NCBI RefSeq assembly: GCF_003850565.1
Contig: NZ_CP027706.1
Coordinates: 4,712,001-4,776,000 of the forward strand
Origin: Pseudomonas sessilinigenes
Lineage (GTDB): Bacteria > Pseudomonadota > Gammaproteobacteria > Pseudomonadales > Pseudomonadaceae
Direction of reading: 5' to 3'
DNA length: 64,000 bases
The notes below the pieces were generated by a model. That model ran no database searches. It was not told the DNA's origin and was given only the letters and a program-made list of their open reading frames with translations. Of this stretch, positions 17,158-26,811 are shown in pieces (the stretch's first letter is position 1; each line of letters starts with the position of its first letter). The translations under genes and the position numbers were made by a program.

Positions 17158-17490
17158 ATGAAACCACTTAACTTGAGCATTGCCGCGATGCTGTTTGCCA
17201 TCTCTTCCCTGGCGTTGGCCGAAGGTGGCGGCGATCGCACTTTTGCCCGGGCCATGGAGCAAAACGAGAAGGCCATGGAGCGCTATGCGGCGAAGCAGGG
17301 CAAGGCCGCGCCAGTGGTACAGAGCTATCGCTATGGCATGAAGCTGGACATCGCCAAGGTGGTCAGCATCACCCCGCCGATCAAGTCCTGCGAGGTGGTG
17401 CCTTCGCGCATGACTTATGAGGACTCCACGGGCCAGCTCATGACCATCGAGTACCAGATCATGGGCCAGTGCCGTAACAATGGCAGTTGA
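17158..17490 (+). CDS. Secreted DUF2790 protein with PtrA-like N-terminal segment
   Basis: A 110-residue periplasmic protein. A signal peptide (MKPLNLSIAAMLFAISSLAL) is followed by AEGGGDRTFARAMEQNEKA, the PtrA-like motif, and then the DUF2790 core (YRYGMKLDIAKVVSITPPIK with CEVVPSRMTYEDSTG). Two Cys in the mature part could form a disulphide. The start at 17158 has a GAGGAG site; the longer frame from 17026 lacks a signal peptide. The family is Pseudomonas-specific and of unknown function. The upstream box suggests metal-linked control. Confidence 0.8.
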   Translation: MKPLNLSIAAMLFAISSLALAEGGGDRTFARAMEQNEKAMERYAAKQGKAAPVVQSYRYGMKLDIAKVVSITPPIKSCEVVPSRMTYEDSTGQLMTIEYQIMGQCRNNGS

Positions 17491-17565
17491 TCCATGGATG
17501 GCCACTGCCCGCCTGCCGCTGCGCTGGCCGGGTCCGAAGTGGTTGCCCGGCCAGCGTGCTGCCCT

Positions 17566-18060
17566 TCAGTCCTGGTGCGATCCGGGATGCAGGGCGACGA
17601 TCATGTCGACCTCCACCGAGGCGTTTTTCGGCAACTGGTAGACCCCTATCGAGGTCCTTGTATGTACGCCGGCCTCGGCAAATACCGAGTACAGGATTTC
17701 CGATGCACCGTCGGCCACTTCGCTCTGCTGGGTGAAGTCCGCCGCGCTCTGGACGTAGACGTTGATCCGCAGGATGCGCTTGATCCGCTGCAGATCGCCG
17801 AGCATCTGCTCGAGGATCGCCAGGGCCCGCAAGGTGCAGATCTGCGCGCCATGCCGCGCCTGTTCCAGGGAGGTCTCGGCGCCCACCCGGCCCACGACCA
17901 TCACGGTGTTGTCGATGCGGGGAATCTGGCCGCTGACGTAGACCTCATCGTCATTGCGTACGGCCGGTACATAGTTGCCGCCAATGCGCATTTCCCCTTC
18001 GAAACAGTGTCCGACTCGTGCCGCGGCCTGCTGGAAAAGTGCCTTGCGTGATGCGTCCAT
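17566..18060 (-). CDS. RidA/YjgF-family protein
   Basis: A 164-residue protein of the RidA/YjgF/UK114 family, whose members hydrolyse reactive enamine/imine intermediates or act as related deaminases. EVYVSGQIPRIDN, SLEQARHGAQICTLRALAIL and the C-terminal ASVEVDMIVALHPG match the family trimer fold. The canonical RidA Arg in the R-x-C-V-x-V motif aligns with LRINVYVQ, so this is a divergent subgroup and the enzymatic activity is uncertain. A GGAG site precedes the ATG at 18060. Confidence 0.78.
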   Translation of the reverse strand: MDASRKALFQQAAARVGHCFEGEMRIGGNYVPAVRNDDEVYVSGQIPRIDNTVMVVGRVGAETSLEQARHGAQICTLRALAILEQMLGDLQRIKRILRINVYVQSAADFTQQSEVADGASEILYSVFAEAGVHTRTSIGVYQLPKNASVEVDMIVALHPGSHQD

Positions 18061-18274
18061 GGTCCAACTCCGTCAATCGTCATTGATTTTCCAAAGTTTG
18101 GACTATACGCGCTCTTCGAGAGCTCGAACCATTGGCCAAAGCCCTGTTTCAACGGGGGTTGCGGGGCGTTGAATTATTTTCGTCGGACAGCTTCCAACGG
18201 CTATTAAGAAATGTATTTCAGGGCCGATGTTAGGCCCAAAGCAGCTTATTTTTTCAGTCCCCCGGTACATCCCC

Positions 18275-19591
18275 ATGTTCAATAAACGCTTGAAGCAAGA
18301 GCTGTCGACTCTTCGTGAAGAACTTTCGAGCCTTCAGCAAGTGAAGGAAAGCCTTGAAAGCGAGATGCTCGTGATCAATTTGAGCGCCGATGGAAGGATT
18401 CAATCGGTCAACCACAACTTCGCCCAGGAAATGCTCTACAAGAGCGGCGACCTGGTGGGACGTCCTCTGGAAGACATCGTCCCGGCGCACGTCAAGCACG
18501 ATGAATTCCATCTGCGCTTCAAGAACACCCTGACCCGCGGCGAACACTTTGCCGGGGCGGTGCGCCTGTTGCGCGGTAATGGCCAGGAAGCCTGGTTGCG
18601 TTCGATCTCCCAGCCAGTGCGCGATTCCGAGGGACGGATCAAGTACTTCGCGATTTTCTCCAGCGACCTGACCCGTACCATCGAGGCATCCCGCGAGCAC
18701 GAGAACCTGATCGGCGCCCTGGTGCGTTCCACCGCAGTGATCGAGTTCGACCTCAACGGCAACGTCCTCAGCGCCAACGAGCGTTTCCTGTCGAGCATGG
18801 GCTACAGCCTGGCGCAGATCCAAGGCAAGCATCACCGCATCTTCTGCGAGCCCGAGGAGTACAACAGCGCGGCTTACCAAGAGTTCTGGCGGCGCCTGAA
18901 CGCCGGCGAGTTCATCGCTGAACGCTTCAAGCGCGTCGATGCCCATGGCCGGGTGGTCTGGCTGGAGGCCTCGTACAACCCGGTGCTGGATGCCAACAAC
19001 AAGCTCTACAAGGTGGTGAAGTTCGCCACAGTGATCACCGACCAGGTGAACCAGGAGTTGGCGGTGGCCGAAGCCGCCAGCATCGCCTACAACACCTCGT
19101 TGCAGACCGACACCTGCGCCCAGCGCGGCACTACTGTGGTGACCGAAGCGGTGACCGTGATGCAGGACCTGGCCAGGCACATGCAGGACGCGGGCGACGG
19201 TATCGAAGCCTTGAGCGCGCAATCTCTGGTGATCGCCAGTATCGTCAAGACCATCAGCGGGATCGCCGAACAGACCAACCTGCTGGCGCTCAATGCCGCC
19301 ATCGAGGCAGCCCGGGCCGGCGAGCAAGGGCGCGGCTTCGCGGTGGTGGCCGACGAGGTTCGGCAACTGGCCTCGCGTACCAGTAGCGCGACCGACGAGA
19401 TCGTCGGCGTGGTGCGCCAGAACCAGGACATGGCGCGTACGGCGGTGGAGCTGATGGCCGAAGGCAAGCAACGCGCCGAGCAGGGCCTGGCCCTGGCGGC
19501 GGAAGCCGGTACGGTGATCGTCGAGATCCAGGACGGGGCGCAGAAAGTGGTCAGTGCGGTAGGGCAGTTCGCCAACCAGTTGTCGACCTGA
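18275..19591 (+). CDS. Soluble PAS-PAS methyl-accepting chemotaxis protein (BdlA-like)
   Basis: A 438-residue cytoplasmic chemoreceptor-type protein. A short N-terminal coiled coil ([17 protein letters not shown]) leads into two PAS domains (about residues 30-135 and 150-255), each of PAC-containing type. The MCP signalling tip [20 protein letters not shown] lies near residues 330-350. No transmembrane helix is visible. The layout matches BdlA of P. aeruginosa (biofilm dispersion) and some Aer-like oxygen sensors. There is no linked che operon. A redox or small-ligand signal is inferred. Confidence 0.82.
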   Translation: MFNKRLKQELSTLREELSSLQQVKESLESEMLVINLSADGRIQSVNHNFAQEMLYKSGDLVGRPLEDIVPAHVKHDEFHLRFKNTLTRGEHFAGAVRLLRGNGQEAWLRSISQPVRDSEGRIKYFAIFSSDLTRTIEASREHENLIGALVRSTAVIEFDLNGNVLSANERFLSSMGYSLAQIQGKHHRIFCEPEEYNSAAYQEFWRRLNAGEFIAERFKRVDAHGRVVWLEASYNPVLDANNKLYKVVKFATVITDQVNQELAVAEAASIAYNTSLQTDTCAQRGTTVVTEAVTVMQDLARHMQDAGDGIEALSAQSLVIASIVKTISGIAEQTNLLALNAAIEAARAGEQGRGFAVVADEVRQLASRTSSATDEIVGVVRQNQDMARTAVELMAEGKQRAEQGLALAAEAGTVIVEIQDGAQKVVSAVGQFANQLST

Positions 19592-19644
19592 GTCGCCTGT
19601 CGCCAGGGGCGCTCGTCTGCGTGGCGGGCGCTCGCCAGGTCAGC

Positions 19645-20172
19645 TCAGCTCAGCAACGGTGAGTGACATTCGTAGTGCAAGCGATCGAACCACTGCCCGT
19701 GCAACTGGAAGCTGCGGCGTGAATGGCCATAGCGGGAAAAGCCGGAAGCTTCGAGTACGCGTACCGAACCGATGTTCTCAGGCCGGGCATTGGCCTCGAT
19801 ACGGCTCAGGCGCAACTCCTCGAATGCCCGTTGCAGCACCTGGGTCACCGCGCTCTTGGCGATCCCGCGACCGGTGAAGCGGGCACCGACCCGGTAGCCC
19901 AGTTCGGCGCAGTTGAAGTACGGGCGCTGGACCCGATGCAGATTGATTCGTCCCACCAGCAAGCCACTTTCCCGGATCAGGAATTGATAGCCCCGGTCAG
20001 CCTCGGCGTCCTGTTGCGCCTGGACAATGGCCTGGGCGACGCCTTCGCTGGAGTAGTAGCTGGGGGGCCGTGCGTTGATCGAGGCTTCGAAGAAGGCGCG
20101 ATTCTCTTCTTCGAACGCCAACAGGTCATTCAGGTCGTCAAGCTGTGGGGCGACGATCAGCAGGTGCGCCAT
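19645..20172 (-). CDS. GNAT acetyltransferase, RimJ/RimL type
   Basis: A 175-residue GNAT acetyltransferase. The central LLVGRINLHRVQRPYFNCAE, the acetyl-CoA loop GYRVGARFTGRGIAKSAVTQ and the C-terminal RPENIGSVRVLEASGFSRYG follow the RimJ/RimL pattern. Members acetylate protein N-termini, amino acids or antibiotics. The substrate is unknown. It overlaps nothing and is encoded on the same strand as the LysR gene upstream of it. Confidence 0.8.
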   Translation of the reverse strand: MAHLLIVAPQLDDLNDLLAFEEENRAFFEASINARPPSYYSSEGVAQAIVQAQQDAEADRGYQFLIRESGLLVGRINLHRVQRPYFNCAELGYRVGARFTGRGIAKSAVTQVLQRAFEELRLSRIEANARPENIGSVRVLEASGFSRYGHSRRSFQLHGQWFDRLHYECHSPLLS

Positions 20173-20242
20173 GGTCCGTGTGCCTCAGTCCGTTGGGGGC
20201 GCCTTCATCTCATGACTCGCTGCCCTTGGGCAAGCCCGTCGC

Positions 20243-21148
20243 TCATGGTTCCAGGTGTGGCCGGACCAGTTCGGCAAACCATTCGATGAATACATTGAGC
20301 CGCCGCGAGCGATGGCGCCGGTCGGGGTACAGCGCGCAGATGTCCATCGGTGCCACTGGCAGCCCCTGCAGAACTTGCACCAGCTCGCCACGGTCCAGCA
20401 GGTGCTGCACATCGAAGCGCGGCACCTGGATCAGCCCCAGTCCCTGGCGGCAGCAGGCGATGTAGTTTTCCACGTTGTTGACGATCACCCGGCTGGGCAG
20501 GCTGAGCAGGTGCTCGCGCCCTTCGAGCTGGTATTCCCAGGGTTGCTCGCGGCCAGTGTCGGGAGAGGCGTAGCCGATCATCCACTGGCCGTTCTGCAGG
20601 TCCTGGGGAGTGTGGGGTTCGCCATGGGCGGCGAGGTAGCCAGGGCTGGCGCAATTGATCAAGGCCAGTTGCCCCAGGGGGCGGGCCACCAGGCTGCTGT
20701 CGGCCAGGCTGCCGACACGGATCGCGCAGTCCACGCCTTCCTGGACCAGGTCGATACTGCGATCGCACGCCCCCAGGGCCAGTTGCAGGCCGGGGTACTG
20801 CGCCAGCCACTGGGGCAGCGCTGGAACCACCAGGCGCCGGGCGATACGGCTGGGGACGTCGATGTTCAAGCGACCGCTGACATCCACTTGGCGATGCTGG
20901 AACAGCAGGTTGAGTTCTGCCGCGTCGGCCAGCAGGCGGCGGGCCCGTTCCAGGAGAATGGCACCGTCGGCGGTCAGTTGTACGTGGCGAGTGGTGCGGT
21001 GCAACAGGCGGGTACCCAGGCCGGTCTCCAACTGCTGTACCGCCGATGACACCGTGGCCCTGGGCAATTCCAGGACATGGGCGGCCTTGATGAAGCTGCC
21101 CATGTCGGCCACCTGGATGAATACCCGGTACTGCTCAAGTTTATCCAT
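20243..21148 (-). CDS. LysR-family transcriptional regulator
   Basis: A 301-residue LysR-type regulator. The winged HTH (MDKLEQYRVFIQVADMGSFI onwards, with RATVSSAVQQLE in the recognition helix) is followed by a periplasmic-binding-like effector domain. The start at 21148 is favoured over the frame beginning at 21220 because the HTH begins there. It lies 93 bp downstream of the SDR gene on the same strand, so it may regulate that gene or be co-transcribed with it. Confidence 0.85.
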   Translation of the reverse strand: MDKLEQYRVFIQVADMGSFIKAAHVLELPRATVSSAVQQLETGLGTRLLHRTTRHVQLTADGAILLERARRLLADAAELNLLFQHRQVDVSGRLNIDVPSRIARRLVVPALPQWLAQYPGLQLALGACDRSIDLVQEGVDCAIRVGSLADSSLVARPLGQLALINCASPGYLAAHGEPHTPQDLQNGQWMIGYASPDTGREQPWEYQLEGREHLLSLPSRVIVNNVENYIACCRQGLGLIQVPRFDVQHLLDRGELVQVLQGLPVAPMDICALYPDRRHRSRRLNVFIEWFAELVRPHLEP

Positions 21149-21241
21149 CGTCACAACTGTCCTGGTTCGGGGAATGCCGGTTGACTTCAGCCTGGGGCTA
21201 CGTGCAGCCCGGCAGGCCAATTTACCCCTTGAGCGCCAGGA

Positions 21242-22015
21242 TTACTTGGTGGTGTAGCCGCCGTTGATCAGTAAGGTCTGCCCGGTGATCCACCAGCCTT
21301 CGGTCACCAGATGGCGGATGAAAGGCACCACGTCCTCGATATCGGTAAGGCCGGTCTTGCTCGAGGGTGACAGCGCCGCAGCGCTCTTGTGGTAGGCCAC
21401 GGCATCGGCACCTTCGGCCGGGTAGAAGAATGGCGTGTCCATCGGCCCCGGTCCCACCGCGGTCACCGAGATACCACGGGCACCGAACTCCTTGGCCGCT
21501 GCCCGGGTGAAATGCTCCACCGGAGCCTTGGAACCCCCATAGGCGGCATAGAAAGGGGTGAAGGCGCCCAGCAACGAAGTCACCAGGGTCACCAGCTTGC
21601 CATTGTCCTCCAGGTGCTTGCCGGCTTCCTTGATGAAGAAGAAAGCGCTCTTGGCGTTGACCGCGAACATCTGGTCGTACTCGTCTTCGCTGATCTCGAC
21701 GATGGGTTTCTTCAGGACCTTGCCCACGGTGTTGATGGCGATATCGATCTTGCCGAAGCGCGCCTTGGCTTCGCTGAACAGGCGCTCCACTGCACTGGCA
21801 CTGGTCAGGTCGGCCTGCCAGGCATGGGCCTGGACTCCCAGCTCCTGGAGGGCGGCCAGGGTGGCTTGGGCATCGTTCTGGCTGGCATCGCTGTTGTAGT
21901 GCACGGCCACGGCCCGGGCGCCGTGGCGGGCGAGGTCGCGGGCAATCAGGCCGCCGAGGTTTTTCACCCCTCCGGCGATCAGCACCACTTTGTCGTTCAG
22001 GGAATGGTCGGCCAT
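21242..22015 (-). CDS. Short-chain dehydrogenase/reductase
   Basis: A 257-residue SDR oxidoreductase. It has the NAD(P)-binding turn VLIAGGVKNLGGLIARDLA, the NAG-like strand IDIAINTVGKV, the catalytic Tyr-x3-Lys in YGGSKAPVEH and the C-terminal TGQTLLINGGYTTK. The dinucleotide motif is AGG-x3-LGG instead of TG-x3-G-x-G, a variant found in several SDR groups. The start is placed at 22015 because GAAGGA lies 7 bases ahead; ATG 22024 would be too close to it. The substrate is unknown. Confidence 0.83.
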   Translation of the reverse strand: MADHSLNDKVVLIAGGVKNLGGLIARDLARHGARAVAVHYNSDASQNDAQATLAALQELGVQAHAWQADLTSASAVERLFSEAKARFGKIDIAINTVGKVLKKPIVEISEDEYDQMFAVNAKSAFFFIKEAGKHLEDNGKLVTLVTSLLGAFTPFYAAYGGSKAPVEHFTRAAAKEFGARGISVTAVGPGPMDTPFFYPAEGADAVAYHKSAAALSPSSKTGLTDIEDVVPFIRHLVTEGWWITGQTLLINGGYTTK

Positions 22016-22177
22016 GGTGCGCATCCTTCAACTGTTGAAATGAAGGTTGAGTCTAGTGTCTGGGGCGCTGTGGATAAGCCGCCGGGCGCTGGACGGATAA
22101 TCCAGGAAATCCATCCAATCGACCCATCTGCACCGCCAGGGAGTGGCGCTACAATCGCTTTTTTTCAGGAGCCTGCC

Positions 22178-22783
22178 ATGCCCGCATTTCGTCGTTCGGT
22201 CCCTCTGGACAAGGCCTATCGTCTGCTCAACCACGGTCCCACCGTCCTGGTCAGCGCCGCCCATGAAGGGCAGCGCAACATCATGGCCGCCGCCTGGGGC
22301 ATGCCCCTGGATTTCCAACCGCCGAAGGTCGCGGTGGTGCTCGACAAGAGCACCTGGACCCGGCAACTGCTGGAGGCGTCCGGCAGCTTCGTACTCAACG
22401 TGCCTTGTGTGGAACAGGTCGATATCACCCAGAGCCTGGGCAACAGCTCAGGGTTGGAGATGAGCCGGGCCGGTCGAGATAAATTCAGCGCCTACGGCCT
22501 GGCCACCTTCGCCGGCCAGGCCTGTGCCGCGCCGTTGCTGGAAGGTTGCGTGGCCTGGCTGGAGTGCCGATTGCTACCCGAGCCCCACAACCACCAGCAA
22601 TACGATTTGTTCCTCGGCGAAGTGATTGCCGCCCAGGCCGACTCGCGAGTGTTCAGCGAGGGGCGTTGGCACTTCGACGGCCATGATCGGCTGCGCACCC
22701 TGCACCATGTGGCCGGCGGGCATTTCCTGGCCATTGGCGACAGCCTTGACGGGCGCCAGCTACCGTTGGCTGGCGATGTGTGA
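22178..22783 (+). CDS. Flavin reductase-like FMN-binding protein
   Basis: A 201-residue protein of the flavin reductase-like split-barrel family (PF01613). The FMN-binding region TVLVSAAHEGQRNIMAAAWG and KVAVVLDKSTWTRQLLEASG, followed by SFVLNVPCVEQVD, is characteristic. It ends with an HVAGGHFLAIGDSL segment. Members reduce flavins with NAD(P)H or use bound FMN to reduce other compounds. AGGAGC precedes the ATG at 22178. It diverges from the SDR gene and may share its regulation. Confidence 0.82.
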   Translation: MPAFRRSVPLDKAYRLLNHGPTVLVSAAHEGQRNIMAAAWGMPLDFQPPKVAVVLDKSTWTRQLLEASGSFVLNVPCVEQVDITQSLGNSSGLEMSRAGRDKFSAYGLATFAGQACAAPLLEGCVAWLECRLLPEPHNHQQYDLFLGEVIAAQADSRVFSEGRWHFDGHDRLRTLHHVAGGHFLAIGDSLDGRQLPLAGDV

Positions 22784-22920
22784 ACCAGGGACTGGGCATA
22801 GCCGCGCAGGCGTTGCCGTCTAGGATCGTCCATGCCGGTGCGCTTATAGCTGCGCGGTGCTGGCCAGCGCCCCTGGCGGGTGTTTGAATCGGCACCGGGC
22901 ATTTCTAACAAGGGATTTTT

Positions 22921-23415
22921 ATGCACGATGTTTTTCAGCGCCTGGTGCAACTGTTGGACAGTCACCAGGCCCGTTACCGGGTGATCGAACATCCGGCCGA
23001 AGGGCAGTCGGCGCGGGTCGCCGAGATTCGCGGCACCGAGCCGGGCCAGGGGGCCAAGGCCATGCTGTGTGGCCTCAAGGGCGGTGACGATGCCTACGCC
23101 CTGGTGATCCTGTCCGGGGACCAGAAGCTGGACATGAAGAAAGTCGGCGCGGCCCTGGGAGGCAAGAAAGCCCAGCTCGTGGCGCCGGAGCTGGCCCGGG
23201 AGCTGACGGGCTGCGTGATCGGAGCCATCCCACCGCTGAGCTTCGATCCACGGATCTTGCTGATCGTCGATCCGCAGCTGACTTCGCGCTATGAACAAAT
23301 CGCCTTCAATGCCGGGCGCCTGGATGCATCCATGGTGCTGTCCACCGAGGACTACCTGCGGATCGCCCAGCCGCGCCTGCTCAGTGTGACCCAGGATGCG
23401 CCGGAAGAGGGCTGA
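22921..23415 (+). CDS. YbaK/EbsC-family aminoacyl-tRNA deacylase-like protein
   Basis: A 164-residue YbaK/ProRS-associated domain protein. The conserved Lys lies in GAKAMLCGLKGGDDAYALVI, and KLDMKKVGAALGGKKAQLVA matches the editing-domain core. Free-standing members hydrolyse mischarged tRNAs such as Cys- or Ala-tRNA(Pro). The substrate here is not resolvable. It is transcribed alone and convergent with the LysR gene that ends at 23422. Confidence 0.8.
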   Translation: MHDVFQRLVQLLDSHQARYRVIEHPAEGQSARVAEIRGTEPGQGAKAMLCGLKGGDDAYALVILSGDQKLDMKKVGAALGGKKAQLVAPELARELTGCVIGAIPPLSFDPRILLIVDPQLTSRYEQIAFNAGRLDASMVLSTEDYLRIAQPRLLSVTQDAPEEG

Positions 23416-23421
23416 CGTGCC

Positions 23422-24306
23422 TTACCAGCTCACCTGGCCCAGGGCCGCGGCGAATGTGGTGAGTTTTGCCGAGCACTGGCGCGAGGGCGGGTAGACCAGC
23501 GACAGCTCGCGGCTGCGCCCGTCGTATGCCTGGAGAATGGGCCGCAGGCGCCCGTCGTCCAGGGCCTCGCGCACGGCGAACTCCATCAGTTGGGCGATGC
23601 CGAAACCACCCAGCACGGCGTCCACCAGGGCATCGCCGATATCGAAGATCAAACGCCCCGTGACCGCCAGGTCCAGGGGCTTGCCCTGGTCCATGAATTG
23701 CCATTCCACCAGCCGGCCGCTGCGCAGGTTGCGCACGGCCAGGCAGTTGTGGCGTTGCAGCTCGGCCAGGTCCCGAGGCGTGCCGTGGCGTTCCAGGTAG
23801 GCCGGCGCCGCCACCGTGACCCATCGCAGCGGCGCCAGGGGGCGGGCGATCAGGCGCTGGTCCTGGATGGTTCCGGTACGCAGCACGGCATCGAAACCTT
23901 CATCGACGATATCCACGATCCGGTCGGTCATCACCGCCTCGATGCTCAAGGCCGGATAACGCTCGGTCAGGCCGCCGATCACCGGCATCACCACCTTGCG
24001 TCCGAACAGTGAGGGTGTGCTGATCTTCAGCACGCCGGTGGGTGAGTCGCGGCGTTCCAACAGCAGGCTCTCGGTCTGGGCCAGTTCCGCCAGCAGCGGC
24101 CCGGCACGCTCCACCAGCATCTGGCCGTCCGGGGTCAGGCTGACGCTGCGGGTGTTGCGTTGCAGCAGGCGCACGCCCAACTGCTGTTCCAGGCGCGAGA
24201 TGGCCCGGGACAGGCCGGACTGGGTCAGCCCCAGGTCCCCGGCGGCGCGGGTGAAGCTGCGGGTTTCGGCCACTCGGACCAGCAGGCGCAGGGCGTTCAG
24301 ATCCAT
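23422..24306 (-). CDS. LysR-family transcriptional regulator, divergent from an MFS efflux gene
   Basis: A 294-residue LysR-type regulator. The N-terminal HTH starts MDLNALRLLVRVAETRSFTR and contains LTQSGLSRAISRLEQQLGVR; the effector domain follows. The start at 24306 is chosen by alignment to the family; the open frame extends 14 codons further. It is divergent from the DHA2 gene (95-bp gap), the usual layout for a LysR gene controlling the neighbouring exporter. Confidence 0.87.
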   Translation of the reverse strand: MDLNALRLLVRVAETRSFTRAAGDLGLTQSGLSRAISRLEQQLGVRLLQRNTRSVSLTPDGQMLVERAGPLLAELAQTESLLLERRDSPTGVLKISTPSLFGRKVVMPVIGGLTERYPALSIEAVMTDRIVDIVDEGFDAVLRTGTIQDQRLIARPLAPLRWVTVAAPAYLERHGTPRDLAELQRHNCLAVRNLRSGRLVEWQFMDQGKPLDLAVTGRLIFDIGDALVDAVLGGFGIAQLMEFAVREALDDGRLRPILQAYDGRSRELSLVYPPSRQCSAKLTTFAAALGQVSW

Positions 24307-24401
24307 GATTAAAGTCATTACTGAAAGAAAGAATCGCTTGTTTATCATTTAAAACGCATCGATGAAACTGGCCGCCGTCATTTCATCCGAGGAGTCCCGC
24401 G

Positions 24402-25808
24402 ATGTCCGCGAACCCACTAGCCAAGCCGTCGGGCTGGATGCTGCTGTTGCTGGCCACGGCCCAGCTGATCATTGCCCTGGACGCCACCATCGTCTTCGTT
24501 GCCTTGCCGGAGATCGGCCAGCGCCTGGGCTTTTCCGCCCAGCAGCTGCAATGGGTGGTCAGTGCCTACAGCGTGACCTTCGGCGGCTTCCTGCTGCTGG
24601 GCGGCCGGGCGGCGGACCTGTTGGGCAAGCGGCGTTTCTACATCGTCGGCCAGGGGCTCTATGCCCTGGCGTCGCTGGCAGGCGGCCTGGGGGGCAGCGC
24701 CTTGTTGCTGGTGCTGGCGCGAGCGGTGCAGGGTGTGGGAGGGGCGATGCTGTTCCCTGCGACCCTGGCCCTGATCAATACCTACTACGCCGAAGGCCCG
24801 GCGCGTAACCGTGCCTTCGCGGTGTGGAGCGCAGCGTCGGCGGCCGGGCTGGCCCTGGGGGCGCTGCTGGGGGGCGTGCTGACCCAGTACTGGGGCTGGG
24901 CGGCGGTGTTCCTGGTCAACGTGCCCCTGGCCGGTGCGTGTGCATTGCTGGCCCGGCGCTGGATTCCCGCCGATCCGCCACGCCAGCGCGGGCGCCAGTT
25001 CGACCTGCCGGGCGCCTTGAGCGTGACCCTGGGCGGCACCTTGCTGGTGTTCGCCATCGTCCAGGGGCCTGAGTGGGGCTGGGCCGCCCCGGCGACCCTG
25101 GCCTGCCTGCTGCTGGCGCTGGCCTTGCTCGGGTTGTTCCTGCGTATCGAGCGCCTGGGGCGCGACCCGTTGATGCCCCTGCGTCTGCTGGGTTATCCAC
25201 AGCTGCGCATGGCGATGCTGATCACCGCGTTGTTCATGAGCAGCTTCGGGGTGCAGTACTACTTCCTCAGCCTGTACTTCCAGCAGGTCTACCAGTTCAG
25301 TGTGTTGCACAGTGGCCTGGCCTTCCTGCCCTCGACGGTGCTCTGCACCCTGGGCATCTGGCTGGGCGAGCGGGCGCTGCGGCGCGCCAGCCTGCGGGCG
25401 GTCCTGGTCTGCGGCTTGCTGGCCGGGGCCCTGGGCATCGGCATGATCTACCTGGCGCTACCGGGCAGCCGGGGTTTTGTCGGCCTGTTACCCGGGATCG
25501 TGATCATGAGCATCGGCCAGGGCATGACCTGGAACACCATGTGGATCTCGGCGGGGCAGGGCATTGCCGCGACCGAGCAGGGCGTGGCGGCGGGCGTGGC
25601 CTCCACCAGCCAGCAGATCGGCGGCGCCCTGGGCCTGGCCTTGCTGGTGTCCTTGGCCAACACCCTGGGCCCGGTGGGCAACCAGGCCTATGGCATCGAG
25701 CTGGCCACCGCCGCCAGTGCCCTGTTGGCGTTATTGGGCGCCTTGCTGGCCCTGCGCCTGCCCCGCTCCCCGGTGACGCTGCCGGGGTGTTCTGCGGCCT
25801 CGGGCTGA
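24402..25808 (+). CDS. MFS drug efflux protein, DHA2 (EmrB/QacA) type
   Basis: A 468-residue, 14-helix major facilitator exporter. Motif D1 (LDATIVFVALPEIGQRLG) in helix 1, GGRAADLLGKRRFYIVGQ in loop 2-3 and ARAVQGVGGAMLFPATLALI in helix 4 are the DHA2 signatures. A GAGGAG site precedes the ATG. No membrane-fusion partner (EmrA) is adjacent, so it probably acts across the inner membrane alone. The divergent LysR gene is the likely regulator. Confidence 0.87.
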   Translation: MSANPLAKPSGWMLLLLATAQLIIALDATIVFVALPEIGQRLGFSAQQLQWVVSAYSVTFGGFLLLGGRAADLLGKRRFYIVGQGLYALASLAGGLGGSALLLVLARAVQGVGGAMLFPATLALINTYYAEGPARNRAFAVWSAASAAGLALGALLGGVLTQYWGWAAVFLVNVPLAGACALLARRWIPADPPRQRGRQFDLPGALSVTLGGTLLVFAIVQGPEWGWAAPATLACLLLALALLGLFLRIERLGRDPLMPLRLLGYPQLRMAMLITALFMSSFGVQYYFLSLYFQQVYQFSVLHSGLAFLPSTVLCTLGIWLGERALRRASLRAVLVCGLLAGALGIGMIYLALPGSRGFVGLLPGIVIMSIGQGMTWNTMWISAGQGIAATEQGVAAGVASTSQQIGGALGLALLVSLANTLGPVGNQAYGIELATAASALLALLGALLALRLPRSPVTLPGCSAASG

Positions 25809-25813
25809 GGCCC

Positions 25814-26743
25814 TTAGTGAGCCTGCGGCAGGTGCCGGCGCACCGCCCAGAGCACGCCGGCCAGCAATAACAACGCCGCGCTGGCTTGCAGCAAGCTCGG
25901 CAGGTGCTGCAGGCAGATGAAGCCGTAGAGCAGGGCGAACAGGGTCTCGAACACGATCAACTGGCCGCTCAGGGTCAGTGGCAGGCGCCGGGTCGAGGCA
26001 TTCCACATGCGATTGCCGAACCACGAGCCGAGCACCGCGCTGCACAGGCTCAAGCCCCAGAACAGCATCCAGCGCTGGTCGCTGGCCTCGCTCCGCGTGC
26101 CCGGCCACTCCAGGCCCTGGGCCAGCAGCCAGACCACGGCGCTCATCAGGCCGGTGGTGATGCCCCACAGGCTCGACCACTGGCCGCTGTCGAAGCGGCT
26201 GCTCTTGAGGTAGCGAGCATTGTCCTTGGCGAACCAGGTCCAGCACAGCAGCGCGCCGAAGGCACACAGCAGGCCCAGGGCCCGCTGGCCCAACTCCGGC
26301 GAATCGCCCTGGGCGGTGAGCAGGGTGTCGAGGTTGATGCAGCAGATCCCACCGAACACCAGCAGCAGCGGCCAGCGCAGGCGCCGCAACGGCACCGCGT
26401 CGGCATCCCCGCGCCCGGCCAGGGTGATGGTCAGGGGCAAGAGGCCGACGATCAGCGCGGTACTGGCCACACCGGCCCACTGAATGGCGCTGGCCAGCAG
26501 CATGAAATAGATCAGGTTGCCGGTCAGTGCCAGCTTCACCAGCAGCAGTGCGTCGTTCCAGGTCAAGCGCTGCAGCAGCTCGCGTGCCTGGGGCGCAGCC
26601 AGGAGCAGGGAGAATGCGCCATACAGGGTGAAGCGGGCACAGCTGAGCATCAGCGGGCTGAACTCCGGCAACAGGCTGGGCACCACAATGGCTAGGCCCC
26701 AGACCGCACCGGCCAGGACCGCATAAGCAACTCCGCGTTTCAT
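25814..26743 (-). CDS. EamA/DMT-family permease
   Basis: A 309-residue inner-membrane protein of the drug/metabolite transporter superfamily with about ten helices in two EamA repeats (AVLAGAVWGLAIVVPSLLPE at the start; FETLFALLYGFICLQHLPS in the second half). Such proteins usually export amino acids or metabolites. The ATG at 26743 is preferred to the upstream GTG at 26749. It is divergent from a LysR gene at 26846 that probably controls it. Confidence 0.83.
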   Translation of the reverse strand: MKRGVAYAVLAGAVWGLAIVVPSLLPEFSPLMLSCARFTLYGAFSLLLAAPQARELLQRLTWNDALLLVKLALTGNLIYFMLLASAIQWAGVASTALIVGLLPLTITLAGRGDADAVPLRRLRWPLLLVFGGICCINLDTLLTAQGDSPELGQRALGLLCAFGALLCWTWFAKDNARYLKSSRFDSGQWSSLWGITTGLMSAVVWLLAQGLEWPGTRSEASDQRWMLFWGLSLCSAVLGSWFGNRMWNASTRRLPLTLSGQLIVFETLFALLYGFICLQHLPSLLQASAALLLLAGVLWAVRRHLPQAH

Positions 26744-26811
26744 GCACACACTCGCAGCGATTCATCAAGGTGCGCAGGCTAGTCATTGCTGACCGGATGG
26801 ACAAAGGATAT

